This document shows, in pieces, positions 1-6,584 of a DNA stretch of 6,868 bases. The notes under the pieces were generated by a model that did not search any database, had not been told where the DNA came from, and saw only the letters and a program-made list of their open reading frames with translations. The DNA is from an uncultured Clostridia bacterium. GTDB taxonomy: Bacteria > Bacillota > Clostridia > Oscillospirales > Acutalibacteraceae. Numbering within the stretch: the stretch's first letter is position 1; each line of letters starts with the position of its first letter. The stretch is from assembly GCA_945868935.1 (NCBI GenBank), contig CAMBNE010000055.1, positions 1-6,868 of the forward strand. Reading direction: 5' to 3'. Both the position numbers and the translations under genes were made by a program.

Positions 1-1
1 A

Positions 2-1476
2 TTAATATAAGAATCTATGCTCTGTGGATATAATCCATTTGCAATATATATCAGCAATATCTTTAAGTATGTCCATTCTTTCATTATGTTCCGTTATTAT
101 ATCTTGATTTCCATAATAATAAGCATTACCAATTAATTTGTCATATCTAATGATGCATATTTTATTATGCCATTCTTTCATAGAGCTTACAGCAACCATA
201 GAATGCAAAGTTTCACAACGTTCATAAATCTGATTTAAATTCAAAGTGTCATAATATTGTTTTAAATCTTCATATGCTCTTTCGGCAAGATAGCATTCAC
301 ATTCTCCTAATATTTCTTGGTATTCAATATAATCTACATCATTAGCATCATTAACAAAAACTGTCTAAAACATCATATAGTTTTTTCATTAAACGAAAAC
401 GATATGGCATGCTTACATCTTTATAATTAGGGAAGCCCTTATAACATCATCCATTATATTGTTTATATGAATTTTTGCATTTTGTGCAACGCTAAGATTT
501 GATATTTTCCAATTATAGCGTTCACAACCATCCAAATTCTTTATTGTTAATGTATAATTATCTGCAACCAACGGTAAAAATTTCTCCTCCATATTTTGTA
601 AACGATAATATCTTGACATGAAGTTATAGGCTCTTATTGCGTTTGATGGCTCATTTAAATTTAATTGTTTTATATACTCTTGGCAATAAATATCAACATC
701 ATCTTTATTGGTTTCTTTCAAGAGCATTAATTGTATAAGTTGTTCACAAGTATTATATATTATGATACTATTTTTTGTTTTTTTAGCAAACTCTAATGCT
801 TTTTTCGCATTAAACAAAGCGTCCTCATAATCACCCTGTATCATACGACAATTACTATAGTTTGAATAAACTTACGCTTTAAGTCCATCCGGTGTTTGCG
901 ATGTTATAATCTCATCTGCTTTCTCTATAATATTTAATAAGTTCTTCTATCATACCACCTCTTACATCACAAATTTTCATTTCTACCAATAATGACAATG
1001 GGGTTTTCTCTTTAACTCTAAGAATATGAGTGTTCGCTAATTTAATGTTTCCTAATAAAGCTGCATAGTATGCCATATAGGCTTCTATTTCATTTATTTC
1101 AGAAGCAAATAATCTTTTTTGTTTAAAACAATAAAATTCATTATATGCCTTAATAAACAGATACTTTTTTGCATAATAGTCAGTTACTAATCGCTTATAC
1201 TCTAACCTTGATGCTGTTGTTAATGTTAAAAATTTAAGAAAATGAAATACAAATCACATTTTTTTCGTATACCCACTTCCAACTAATTTTTAGCCTTTTA
1301 AAAGGAATGAATGTAAATATCGGTTTATGGACAGATGTGATAGTGTATATTATCACAAACAATTCTATTATAAAACAATAAATATGACTTGCTTTAAAAC
1401 TAGTTAAAGTCTCCAGTTCAATGTTTTGTGTTATTATATCACGCAAATCGACTTTTTTCAATTGACTGTTTATCAT
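2..1476 (-). pseudogene. Decayed membrane-anchored TPR-like protein (about 490 codons)
   Basis: The ATG at 1476 overlaps the stop of the third recombinase (ATGA) and has AGAGG 7 nt upstream. The first 80 codons give MINSQLKKVDLRDIITQNIE and a hydrophobic helix (HIYCFIIELFVIIYTITSV). Joining the frames gives one long, helix-rich protein ending at a TAA at 4-2. Lesions read by eye: a frameshift near 1235-1245 (T run); +1 in an A run at 933-935; in-frame TAA at 874-872, where AAA would fit; a frameshift at about 434-446; and +1 in a T run at 356-360. Open fragments are 1476-1234, about 1237-912, 871-413, about 440-351 and about 355-2. A clear TPR-like repeat spans about 877-775, including NCRMIQGDYEDALFNAKKAL; other repeats are weaker. 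I cannot name the function. The sequence is strikingly AT-rich (12/60 G+C at 1081-1140). Translation through the lesion at about 1240 is the least certain join. Confidence 0.65.
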
Positions 1477-3101
1477 ATCTTCGCCTCTATCTTTATACCG
1501 TCCTTGAAATAAATGTGTAATATGTCTTTTGAAATTATCTTTATGCATTCTATAAGTTGCCGAACAACAAGGTCATTATATTCCACAGGGTGATTTTTAA
1601 GGCATTTCATAACCTCGGTCATTTCTTCTGTGCAATCGGTAGCGATTTCGATTTTAGATTTGCTTTTTTCTATTTTTTCAAGTTCATCTTTGATAGCGTA
1701 CATTTCGGCATATAAACTTTCGAACTGTGCGTCAAAATCGCCGTTTTGAGACGCTTCGCTATCCATATCAGTAAGCTTGTTGATACGCTCCTGAATCGTC
1801 TTTAAACGCTCCTGTTTTGCGAGAATACTGCTTGTATCCTGACTGTGTTGATACATTTTTATATGCCTGCAGATGCGGTCAACATCAGTATTTTCCATAT
1901 GTGCTTTTTGTGTAATTGCTTCTGCAATTGCATTGTGCAATATTGATTCTTCAATTGAAGGTGAATCTTTACAGTATTTTTTACCGTAATCAAGTCGGCT
2001 AATGCACCGCCATACAATTTTTTTCTTTCCGTTTTTAGACCATGTGCATCGACGATACGGTGTTCCGCAGTTGCCGCAGTATATGATTTCGGATAAAGCA
2101 TACTTGCCTGAATATTTACCAAGTTCGGTTTTAGTGCCAATCTGCTTAACTTTTTTCTTACTGTTTCTGCGTGAGATCTCTTCCTGCACTCTGTCAAATA
2201 CAGCTCTTTCAATAATGGCAGGATGATTGTTTTCTACATAGTACATAGGCAGTTCGCCGTTATTCTTTTTGGACTTTTTACTGATACAATCAATGATATA
2301 TGTCTTCTGCAGTAATGCATCGCCCTTGTATTTTTCGTTTGTCAGTATCGACTGAACTCTTGCAGATGACCAATTTGCTTTTCCTCTTGCTGTCGGGATT
2401 TCGTCCGCCGTTAGTCCTTTAGCGATATCAAGTAAGCTTTTTCCCGCAAGGTATTCAGAAAATATTCTGCGGATTATAACTGCCTGTTCTTCATCAATTT
2501 CGGGTTTGCCGTCTGCACCTTTGCGATAACCGAGGAATGATTTATAACTGAACGGCACATTTCCGTTTTTTAGGCTCTGCCGTTTTCCGATTTTAACATT
2601 CATACTGATGGATTCACTTTCGGCTTGAGACAGTCCGCTGAATAAAGTAATTAACAGTTCGCTTGAAACTTGAAGCGTGTTGATGCCCTCTTTTTCAAAG
2701 ATAATCGGTATTCCCATCTCTTTCAGTTCTCGGACATAAAGCAGGCAGTCAAGATTGTTTCGAGAAAATCTTGACACGGATTTTGTAATGATTAAATCTA
2801 TTTTACCTTTTCGGCAGTCCTCAATCATACGCATAAAATCGGGGCGTTTCTTAGCAATTGTACCCGTAATGCCCTCATCGGCGTATATGCCTGCCATCTG
2901 CCAGTTCGGTTTCATCATAATCATATCGGTATACATTTCTTTTTGCGTTTCAAAGCTATGTTCCTGCTGCTCTTTATCTGTAGAAACTCGGCAATAAGCA
3001 GCAACACGCTTGGGACGTATATCAATTCGATTTTCACCTGAGAACTCCGGCTTCGGCGGTATGATTCTGACTAGTTTAGGTGCAGGCTGTGTTTGCATCA
3101 T
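1473..3101 (-). CDS. Large serine recombinase, complete (third of three)
   Basis: The 542-residue protein has a proline-rich N-terminal extension (PKLVRIIPPKPEF), then the catalytic domain with YCRVSTD (R38, nucleophile S40), YADEGITGT and SVSRFSRN (R111, R114). A recombinase domain follows from about SFLGYRKG (189) through TNEKYKGDALLQKTY, with a zinc ribbon of C342, C345, C366 and C377, a coiled coil at about 425-485, and a C-terminal beta tail ending DILHIYFKDGIKIEAKI. All key residues are present, so it should be active. It is clearly diverged from the first recombinase and is not a recent duplicate. The start at 3101 has AAAGGAG 10 nt upstream; a second ATG follows at once. Two different catalytic recombinases in one cluster recall CcrA/CcrB of SCC elements, which act together (known for those; inference here). 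The stop overlaps the next start as ATGA. Confidence 0.95.
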   Translation of the reverse strand: MMQTQPAPKLVRIIPPKPEFSGENRIDIRPKRVAAYCRVSTDKEQQEHSFETQKEMYTDMIMMKPNWQMAGIYADEGITGTIAKKRPDFMRMIEDCRKGKIDLIITKSVSRFSRNNLDCLLYVRELKEMGIPIIFEKEGINTLQVSSELLITLFSGLSQAESESISMNVKIGKRQSLKNGNVPFSYKSFLGYRKGADGKPEIDEEQAVIIRRIFSEYLAGKSLLDIAKGLTADEIPTARGKANWSSARVQSILTNEKYKGDALLQKTYIIDCISKKSKKNNGELPMYYVENNHPAIIERAVFDRVQEEISRRNSKKKVKQIGTKTELGKYSGKYALSEIIYCGNCGTPYRRCTWSKNGKKKIVWRCISRLDYGKKYCKDSPSIEESILHNAIAEAITQKAHMENTDVDRICRHIKMYQHSQDTSSILAKQERLKTIQERINKLTDMDSEASQNGDFDAQFESLYAEMYAIKDELEKIEKSKSKIEIATDCTEEMTEVMKCLKNHPVEYNDLVVRQLIECIKIISKDILHIYFKDGIKIEAKI

Positions 3102-3627
3102 TTAAAGTCATCTCCTTTCGTATAATTTTATTGTTTTTAAGTTTTAAACAGACTTTTTTGTCTTTATCAATTGTAATAGCTGTTACCGTTCTATCGAACA
3201 ATTCTGCATTAAATGCTGAAAGCGGACTTGATTGCTCAAAGTCCGCTTTCAATCTATCTGTAATGTGTCGAACACCTTTATACGCATCATACTTTTTCGT
3301 TGCACATTGCAGTATCATATTTTGTATTTCATTTTTATCGAAGTCAATAGATTCAAGCTGCCGTTCAATCTCATTTTCCATTCTGATGATTTCAAGAGAC
3401 GGTTCAGCCTGAATATCTGTTTCTTCATATTCCGTAAATTTGGGGGTTGATATTAGTAAATTCAGTATTTCAGTAATTTCATGTTCAAGTTCGGCAACAG
3501 TCATATACACACTGAATTTACAGTCTTCATTTTTACAAAACCACTTTTCACTGTTCTTAAGTCTGCTGTCTGTATTGTGGAATAGTCTTCTTCCGCAGTA
3601 TGCGCAGATCACTTTATGTGTAAGCAA
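3076..3627 (-). CDS. Catalytic-domain-less serine recombinase homologue, zinc-ribbon and C-terminal part
   Basis: This continues the preceding gene in the same frame; only the TAG and one AAA codon separate them, so the undamaged protein would be about 296 aa. The 183 residues counted from a TTG at 3627 hold a zinc ribbon (VICAYCGRRL with C8 and C11, then C31 and C36 in FCKNEDC), helical and coiled-coil sequence (about 45-130), and a C-terminal beta segment (VTAITIDKDKKVCLKLKNN) like those ending full-length recombinases. Independent translation is doubtful: the nearest AGGA is 15 nt from the TTG. The whole is best seen as one gene interrupted by a nonsense codon, unless TAG is read through or suppressed in this host. 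Its 3' end overlaps the third recombinase by 26 nt, and the AAAGGAG site for that gene lies within it. Confidence 0.7.
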   Translation of the reverse strand: MLTHKVICAYCGRRLFHNTDSRLKNSEKWFCKNEDCKFSVYMTVAELEHEITEILNLLISTPKFTEYEETDIQAEPSLEIIRMENEIERQLESIDFDKNEIQNMILQCATKKYDAYKGVRHITDRLKADFEQSSPLSAFNAELFDRTVTAITIDKDKKVCLKLKNNKIIRKEMTLNDANTACT

Positions 3628-3630
3628 TTT

Positions 3631-3966
3631 CTATTCTGCTGTTCCTAAAGGACTAATGTTTGTTCTTCGGCTGTTCTTTTCAAAATTTGCTTTTTGGAAA
3701 ATATCCTTGTCAATAATGGCAGGATAGGTATCATCACCGATATATCGTTCATCTTCAATCATACGCTTAATACGGCTTTTGTTCCAACTATATTCGCCGG
3801 GTAAAAATTCAATCTGATTCTCTGTAAGCCTTTCAGCAATATTCTTTAAATTTTTCCCGTTCAGATATTGACTGAATATTTGTTTAACCGTATCAGCCTC
3901 TTTTAAGCATATTACAATCAAGCCGTTTTGCATTTCATATCCGTACGGAAACCGCCTGTTTTTCAT
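3631..3966 (-). CDS. Catalytic-domain-less serine recombinase homologue, N-terminal part (ends at in-frame TAG)
   Basis: The 111 residues start MKNRRFPYGYEMQNG, which lines up with the beginning of the recombinase domain of the upstream enzyme (its residue ~175). They continue through KQIFSQYLNGKNLKNIAERL, SWNKSRIKRMIEDERYIGDD and YPAIIDKDIFQKANF. There is no resolvase domain, no RVS serine and no SRF-R motif, so the protein cannot cleave DNA itself. The ATG at 3966 overlaps the upstream stop as ATGA and AGGAGG lies 11 nt before it; an in-frame GTG at 3978 is less likely. From general knowledge, short recombinase-domain-only proteins occur between two full-length recombinases in other clostridial elements, so the missing domain is probably ancestral rather than a deletion here. 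The TAG at 3633-3631 cuts it just before the zinc ribbon. A role as accessory DNA-binding subunit or directionality factor is inference. Confidence 0.8.
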   Translation of the reverse strand: MKNRRFPYGYEMQNGLIVICLKEADTVKQIFSQYLNGKNLKNIAERLTENQIEFLPGEYSWNKSRIKRMIEDERYIGDDTYPAIIDKDIFQKANFEKNSRRTNISPLGTAE

Positions 3967-5528
3967 TGGCGTTTGCACCTCCTTCGGTCGGGAATAGTTT
4001 CTGTAATTACTAAATTACCGATTAACTTAAAGCATAAGTTTGTATCAGTTGGGAATGTGATTTCTTCAACCATACTTTCAAATATTTTTTCATCAAATTC
4101 GGTTATAGGACTTTCTATATCTGATAATAAATCATTTAATGTGCGAAGTCCTGATAATATACTGTTTTCATCTTGTTCTTTTAATAACTGTCTGCGTTCG
4201 CTTCTCAGGTTATTTACACGGCTGTTTATACTGCCGCTTTGTTCGGCATATTCAGCAGGGCGTATAATATCTTTAGTATTCAGCCTTGCAAGTACAAGGC
4301 TTTTATTGTTAAATTCAGCAATTTGCCTATCAATTTCTTTGATTTTTGCATCTAATCCTCCCGCTTTCATTTGCAGGCGTTCAGTTTGTGCGATGGTTGT
4401 CGGCAGAATATCTACACGGCAAATTCTTAATTTGTTTATCATTGTAACAAACGCCTCATAAATATCTTTTTCGGGTATTCGGCGTGAATCACATTCGCTT
4501 CTGCCTAAATTGTGTTTAGTACACTCCCAATATTTTTTTCCGTTTACGGTAAGCGGTTTGTATGTTGAACCGCATTTACAGCGTATTTTCTGTGTTAACG
4601 GATACATTACCGTCTTATTGCGCTGTTTCTCAAGGCTGTTGTTTTTTATAAGTTTCTGAACCATTTCAAAATCCGCCTTTGATATAATAGGGGGATTTGT
4701 GTTTTCTACATAATATTTAGCTTTTTCTCCGTTATTCGCCTTATTTACAAACGGCAGAATTTCAGTAGTATAGGTTTTCTGAAAGACCGCATCACCGATA
4801 TACCTTTCGTTATTAAGGATATATTCTACGGTCGATATTTGCCACGGCACTCCGTCAATGCGTTTCGGAATATCCATATTATTCAGCATATCAGCAATTG
4901 ATTTTTTGCCCATACCTGAGAGGAAACTTTCGAAAATAAGTTTTACTATTTGAGCTTCGCTTTCATCAATAATATATTCGCCGTTGACAAGTTTATATCC
5001 ATAGGCTGTATGACTTGCAATAAATGTGCCTGCTTTCATTCGCCGCTCAATGCTCCATCTCATATTTTTAGATATTGAGGTGGATTCTTCCTGTGCCTGA
5101 GCGCTTGATAGAGCAAGCAGTAATTCACTTGACATATATGCCGTGTCAATGTTTTCCTTCTCAAACAGGACGCTGACACCGTACTCTTTAAGTAACCTTG
5201 CATACATAAGCGAATCGGCTGTGTTTCTTGCAAAACGGCTGACTGATTTTGTAAGCACTCGGTCAATTTTTCCTTTTTTGCAGTCTTTAATCAGTCGATT
5301 AAAATCATCACGCGTGGATGTTTTCGTACCTGTTATACCTTCGTCAGCATATATATCGGCAAGCTCCATCTGTTCGCTATCATTTATGAATTTAGTATAG
5401 TACCTTACCTGTGCGGCAAAGGAATGAAGCTGATCGCTTGAATCACTTGATACACGGCAGTAAGCGGCAACACGCAATATAAATTTAGGTTTTATACTCG
5501 GTGCGATTGTTACTACTGTATTTTCCAT
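3963..5528 (-). CDS. Large serine recombinase, complete (first of three)
   Basis: The 521-residue protein has the full large-serine-recombinase layout. The resolvase-type catalytic domain (about residues 18-165) has YCRVSSD with nucleophile S27 and partner R25, YADEGITGT, and SVSRFARN with R98 and R101. The recombinase DNA-binding domain begins at AYGYKL (about 175) and contains NNERYIGDAVFQKTY. A zinc ribbon uses C317, C319, C336 and C346, followed by a coiled coil (about 378-455) and a short C-terminal beta region. Such enzymes cut both strands at att sites through a phosphoserine link and integrate or excise elements. The ATG at 5528 is preferred over an in-frame GTG at 5567 because AAAGGA lies 7 nt before it and the GTG sits in a hairpin without a binding site. 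The first zinc pair is CxC, where the third recombinase has CxxC. The stop overlaps the next gene's start as ATGA. No lesion is visible. Confidence 0.95.
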   Translation of the reverse strand: MENTVVTIAPSIKPKFILRVAAYCRVSSDSSDQLHSFAAQVRYYTKFINDSEQMELADIYADEGITGTKTSTRDDFNRLIKDCKKGKIDRVLTKSVSRFARNTADSLMYARLLKEYGVSVLFEKENIDTAYMSSELLLALSSAQAQEESTSISKNMRWSIERRMKAGTFIASHTAYGYKLVNGEYIIDESEAQIVKLIFESFLSGMGKKSIADMLNNMDIPKRIDGVPWQISTVEYILNNERYIGDAVFQKTYTTEILPFVNKANNGEKAKYYVENTNPPIISKADFEMVQKLIKNNSLEKQRNKTVMYPLTQKIRCKCGSTYKPLTVNGKKYWECTKHNLGRSECDSRRIPEKDIYEAFVTMINKLRICRVDILPTTIAQTERLQMKAGGLDAKIKEIDRQIAEFNNKSLVLARLNTKDIIRPAEYAEQSGSINSRVNNLRSERRQLLKEQDENSILSGLRTLNDLLSDIESPITEFDEKIFESMVEEITFPTDTNLCFKLIGNLVITETIPDRRRCKRQ

Positions 5529-5543
5529 TAGTTTATCCTTTCC

Positions 5544-5580
5544 GCAGGATTTGCCTGCCGTTGTCACCGTTTCTTCGGTG
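5544..5580 (-). promoter_or_regulatory. Tandem small hairpins in the leader of the first recombinase gene
   Basis: Two perfect 5-bp hairpins follow each other on the minus strand: CACCG-AAGAAA-CGGTG (5580-5565) and GCAGG-CAAAT-CCTGC (5558-5544). The second ends a few nt before the AAAGGA ribosome binding site of the first recombinase. A 10-bp palindrome TACTATAGTA lies further upstream at 5595-5604. Together they could tune translation or bind a protein. Stems this short can occur by chance, and no -35/-10 pair convinces me in the 106-nt gap. Confidence 0.25.
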
Positions 5581-5634
5581 CAACTCTACAATACTACTAT
5601 AGTACGAATATATCCAGCCTTTTCTGCAGATTTA

Positions 5635-5814
5635 TCAATTCAGACATAATAAAGTTTTGTCAAGAATAAGAGATGCGCCGTAATCTTCGGATGCTATTTT
5701 AATAATACCGTTCAAATCCTTTTTATTTAAATATCCCATATCGGATAATAACTTTAGCATACAAACTTCGTAATAAAAAGCACTGTTTGATTTTGTTTTT
5801 TCAGAAATAATCAT
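5635..5814 (-). CDS. Small unknown protein (59 aa) coupled to mazF
   Basis: The start codon overlaps the mazF stop as ATGA, and GGAGG lies about 10 nt upstream inside the mazF end, so this is very likely a translated, coupled gene. The product starts MIISEKTKSNSAFYYEVCM and continues with a mainly helical stretch (KLLSDMGYLNKKDLNGIIKI) containing the pattern 'long helix, GYLN turn, second helix'. There is no membrane segment, no signal peptide and no cysteine pair that would suggest metal binding. I do not recognise a named family; the two-helix layout is loosely like short SHOCT-type oligomerisation modules, but that is only an impression. Its position beside a MazF without MazE makes it a candidate non-classical antitoxin or other partner (inference). 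The gene ends 106 nt before the first recombinase and may share its transcript. Confidence 0.75.
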   Translation of the reverse strand: MIISEKTKSNSAFYYEVCMLKLLSDMGYLNKKDLNGIIKIASEDYGASLILDKTLLCLN

Positions 5815-6173
5815 TTCTTTAAGCCCTCCAAATAATTAATTCCAAAACTGATTAAGATTGCTTTATCAATCCGTTTCATTGTTTTGTTATCCATTGTACC
5901 AACGAACTTGCCGAGGCGTGATTTATCTATTGTTCTTATTTGCTCGAGCAAAACCATTGATTTCTTTTTCATGCCGTTTGCCGTGAAGATAACATGAGTA
6001 GGCAGATACGTTTTATGTATCTCGCTTGTGATTGCCGCCACTATTGTTGTACTGCTGTGTAAATTTCCTTTATTGTTTTGCAGGATAACAACAGGACGGA
6101 TACCGCCTTGTTCCGAACCTACAACCGGGCATAAATTGGCGTAATAGATTTCGCCTCGTTTTATTTGTTTCAT
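5811..6173 (-). CDS. mazF: MazF/PemK-family mRNA endoribonuclease toxin
   Basis: This 120-residue protein closely matches the Bacillus subtilis MazF (EndoA) type, which is about 116 aa. MazF toxins are dimeric, cytoplasmic, sequence-specific RNases that cut single-stranded mRNA at short sites. Visible signatures are RGEIYYANLCPVVGSEQGG at residues 6-24, R26 in GGIRPV, QNNKGN at 32-37, TTIVAAIT ending at T49, KTYLPTHV, and VLLEQIRTIDK. R26 and T49 align with the catalytic Arg25 and Thr48 of the B. subtilis enzyme, so activity is expected. The ATG at 6173 is supported by GGAGG about 8 nt upstream. No MazE-like gene lies upstream, where Firmicutes normally carry it; instead there is the noncoding leader. 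The stop overlaps the start of a 59-residue gene as ATGA. It probably acts in stabilising the element or in RNA regulation, but whether it is toxic without MazE cannot be seen from sequence. Confidence 0.95.
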   Translation of the reverse strand: MKQIKRGEIYYANLCPVVGSEQGGIRPVVILQNNKGNLHSSTTIVAAITSEIHKTYLPTHVIFTANGMKKKSMVLLEQIRTIDKSRLGKFVGTMDNKTMKRIDKAILISFGINYLEGLKK

Positions 6174-6192
6174 TTCCTTTGCCTCCGTTAAT

Positions 6193-6236
6193 AAGTAAAA
6201 GGCGGCCGATTATCTAAAAAAGGTAAACGACCGCCT
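6193..6236 (-). terminator. Intrinsic terminator / attenuator in the mazF leader
   Basis: On the minus strand AGGCGGTCG (6236-6228) pairs with CGGCCGCCT (6208-6200) over 9 bp, then TTTACTT follows. The 6230/6206 position is a G-U wobble in minus-strand RNA but an A-C mismatch on the plus strand, which supports the minus-strand assignment. The 19-nt loop has a few more possible pairs. The T-tract ends 19 nt before the mazF ATG, and the ribosome binding site lies within that gap, so there is no room for a promoter in between. Transcripts that reach mazF must therefore pass this hairpin, which makes attenuation or antitermination likely (inference). Confidence 0.75.
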
Positions 6237-6555
6237 GTAATTTTGTATCAATCGTTTTCAGCCAATATTTGAACCACGCCAACCCCTCGACTTACGGGAA
6301 CGCATTTTCCGGCCATGCATTTGGCCTCATTGGAATCTCACCACTCCGAGGATCTCTCCGAGCCGCTCTCCTTTGTTACGACGGTCTTATCACGCTCGAC
6401 TTTAGGACTGAACGGAAGTATCATTATTGCCTCTGCCTGTCATCGCCTTCGTGCAGATTGCCTGCGTCGTCTGAGTCCTGAAGGCATAAAATGCGTTCGC
6501 TCATGTAGCTTGTCGGTTTCGCCGACAGCAGAGGGAATGTAAAAAATGCGCTGTG

Positions 6556-6574
6556 CTATTCACTTTTCAAGGAA
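6556..6574 (-). promoter_or_regulatory. rRNA-spacer-like (boxA-type) sequence at the start of the leader
   Basis: The minus strand reads TTCCTTGAAAAGTGAATAG just after the upstream terminator. From memory it resembles the CTTTGAAAACTGAATA-type sequence found near boxA in rRNA leaders and spacers of low-GC Gram-positives. Such a site would fit antitermination of a leader that itself contains a terminator. It is one short AT-rich match, so it may be chance; it also contains TTGAAA, which could be a -35 hexamer, although no good -10 follows at 17 nt. Confidence 0.2.
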
Positions 6575-6584
6575 CAATAGAGGC

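Larger units (their letters stand above)
6193..6583 (-). ncRNA. Candidate structured noncoding RNA or long 5' leader of mazF
   Basis: This is about 390 nt between two intrinsic terminators with no minus-strand reading frame worth calling. It is GC-richer than its surroundings (30/60 at 6361-6420, against 25/60 at 2521-2580 in a recombinase gene and 12/60 at 1081-1140). Visible foldback elements: TGTCGG/CCGACA with a 5-nt loop at 6511-6527; GCCTTC/GAAGGC (6445-6450 with 6480-6485) enclosing a GCAG/CTGC hairpin at 6453-6465; TTCC-GGCCA pairing with TGGCC-(5-nt bulge)-GGAA at 6307-6335; and a 7-bp direct repeat CTCCGAG at 6344 and 6356. The minus strand is assigned because its 3' end is a minus-strand terminator. 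I found no convincing promoter just after the upstream terminator. Because mazF starts only 19 nt beyond the final T-tract, this may be the mazF leader rather than a separate RNA. I cannot assign it to a known RNA family. Confidence 0.45.

Noticed and set aside
2..1240. Reading the left-end fragments as separate small genes (for example 413-844 and 2-244)
   Set aside because: Protein sequence continues sensibly across their ends by single stop or one-base changes, and their apparent starts lack ribosome binding sites, so they are pieces of one broken gene.
1234..1548. Longer version of the 80-codon frame starting at 1548
   Set aside because: The extra 24 codons lie inside the third recombinase in another frame and lack a good binding site. 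The ATG at 1476 has AGAGG at 7 nt and an ATGA overlap.
3928..4461. Plus-strand open frame of 177 codons
   Set aside because: It is antisense to the well-supported first recombinase and the start of the second, has low-complexity Ser/Leu/Ile content and no recognisable domain.
5529..5567. Upstream GTG start for the first recombinase at 5567
   Set aside because: It would add 13 residues not expected in the family, and the GTG is inside a hairpin arm without a ribosome binding site. The ATG at 5528 has AAAGGA at 7 nt.
6269..6542. Two overlapping plus-strand open frames of 70 and 75 codons in the GC-rich region
   Set aside because: They overlap in different frames, have no ribosome binding site that I can see, are rich in Ser, Leu and Arg as expected from antisense of structured sequence, and run against the direction of every other gene.
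6193..6583. HEARO/omega-type RNA linked to an IscB or TnpB nuclease
   Set aside because: No IscB, TnpB or HNH nuclease sequence is present in the window, and I could not recognise the guide-RNA end structures.
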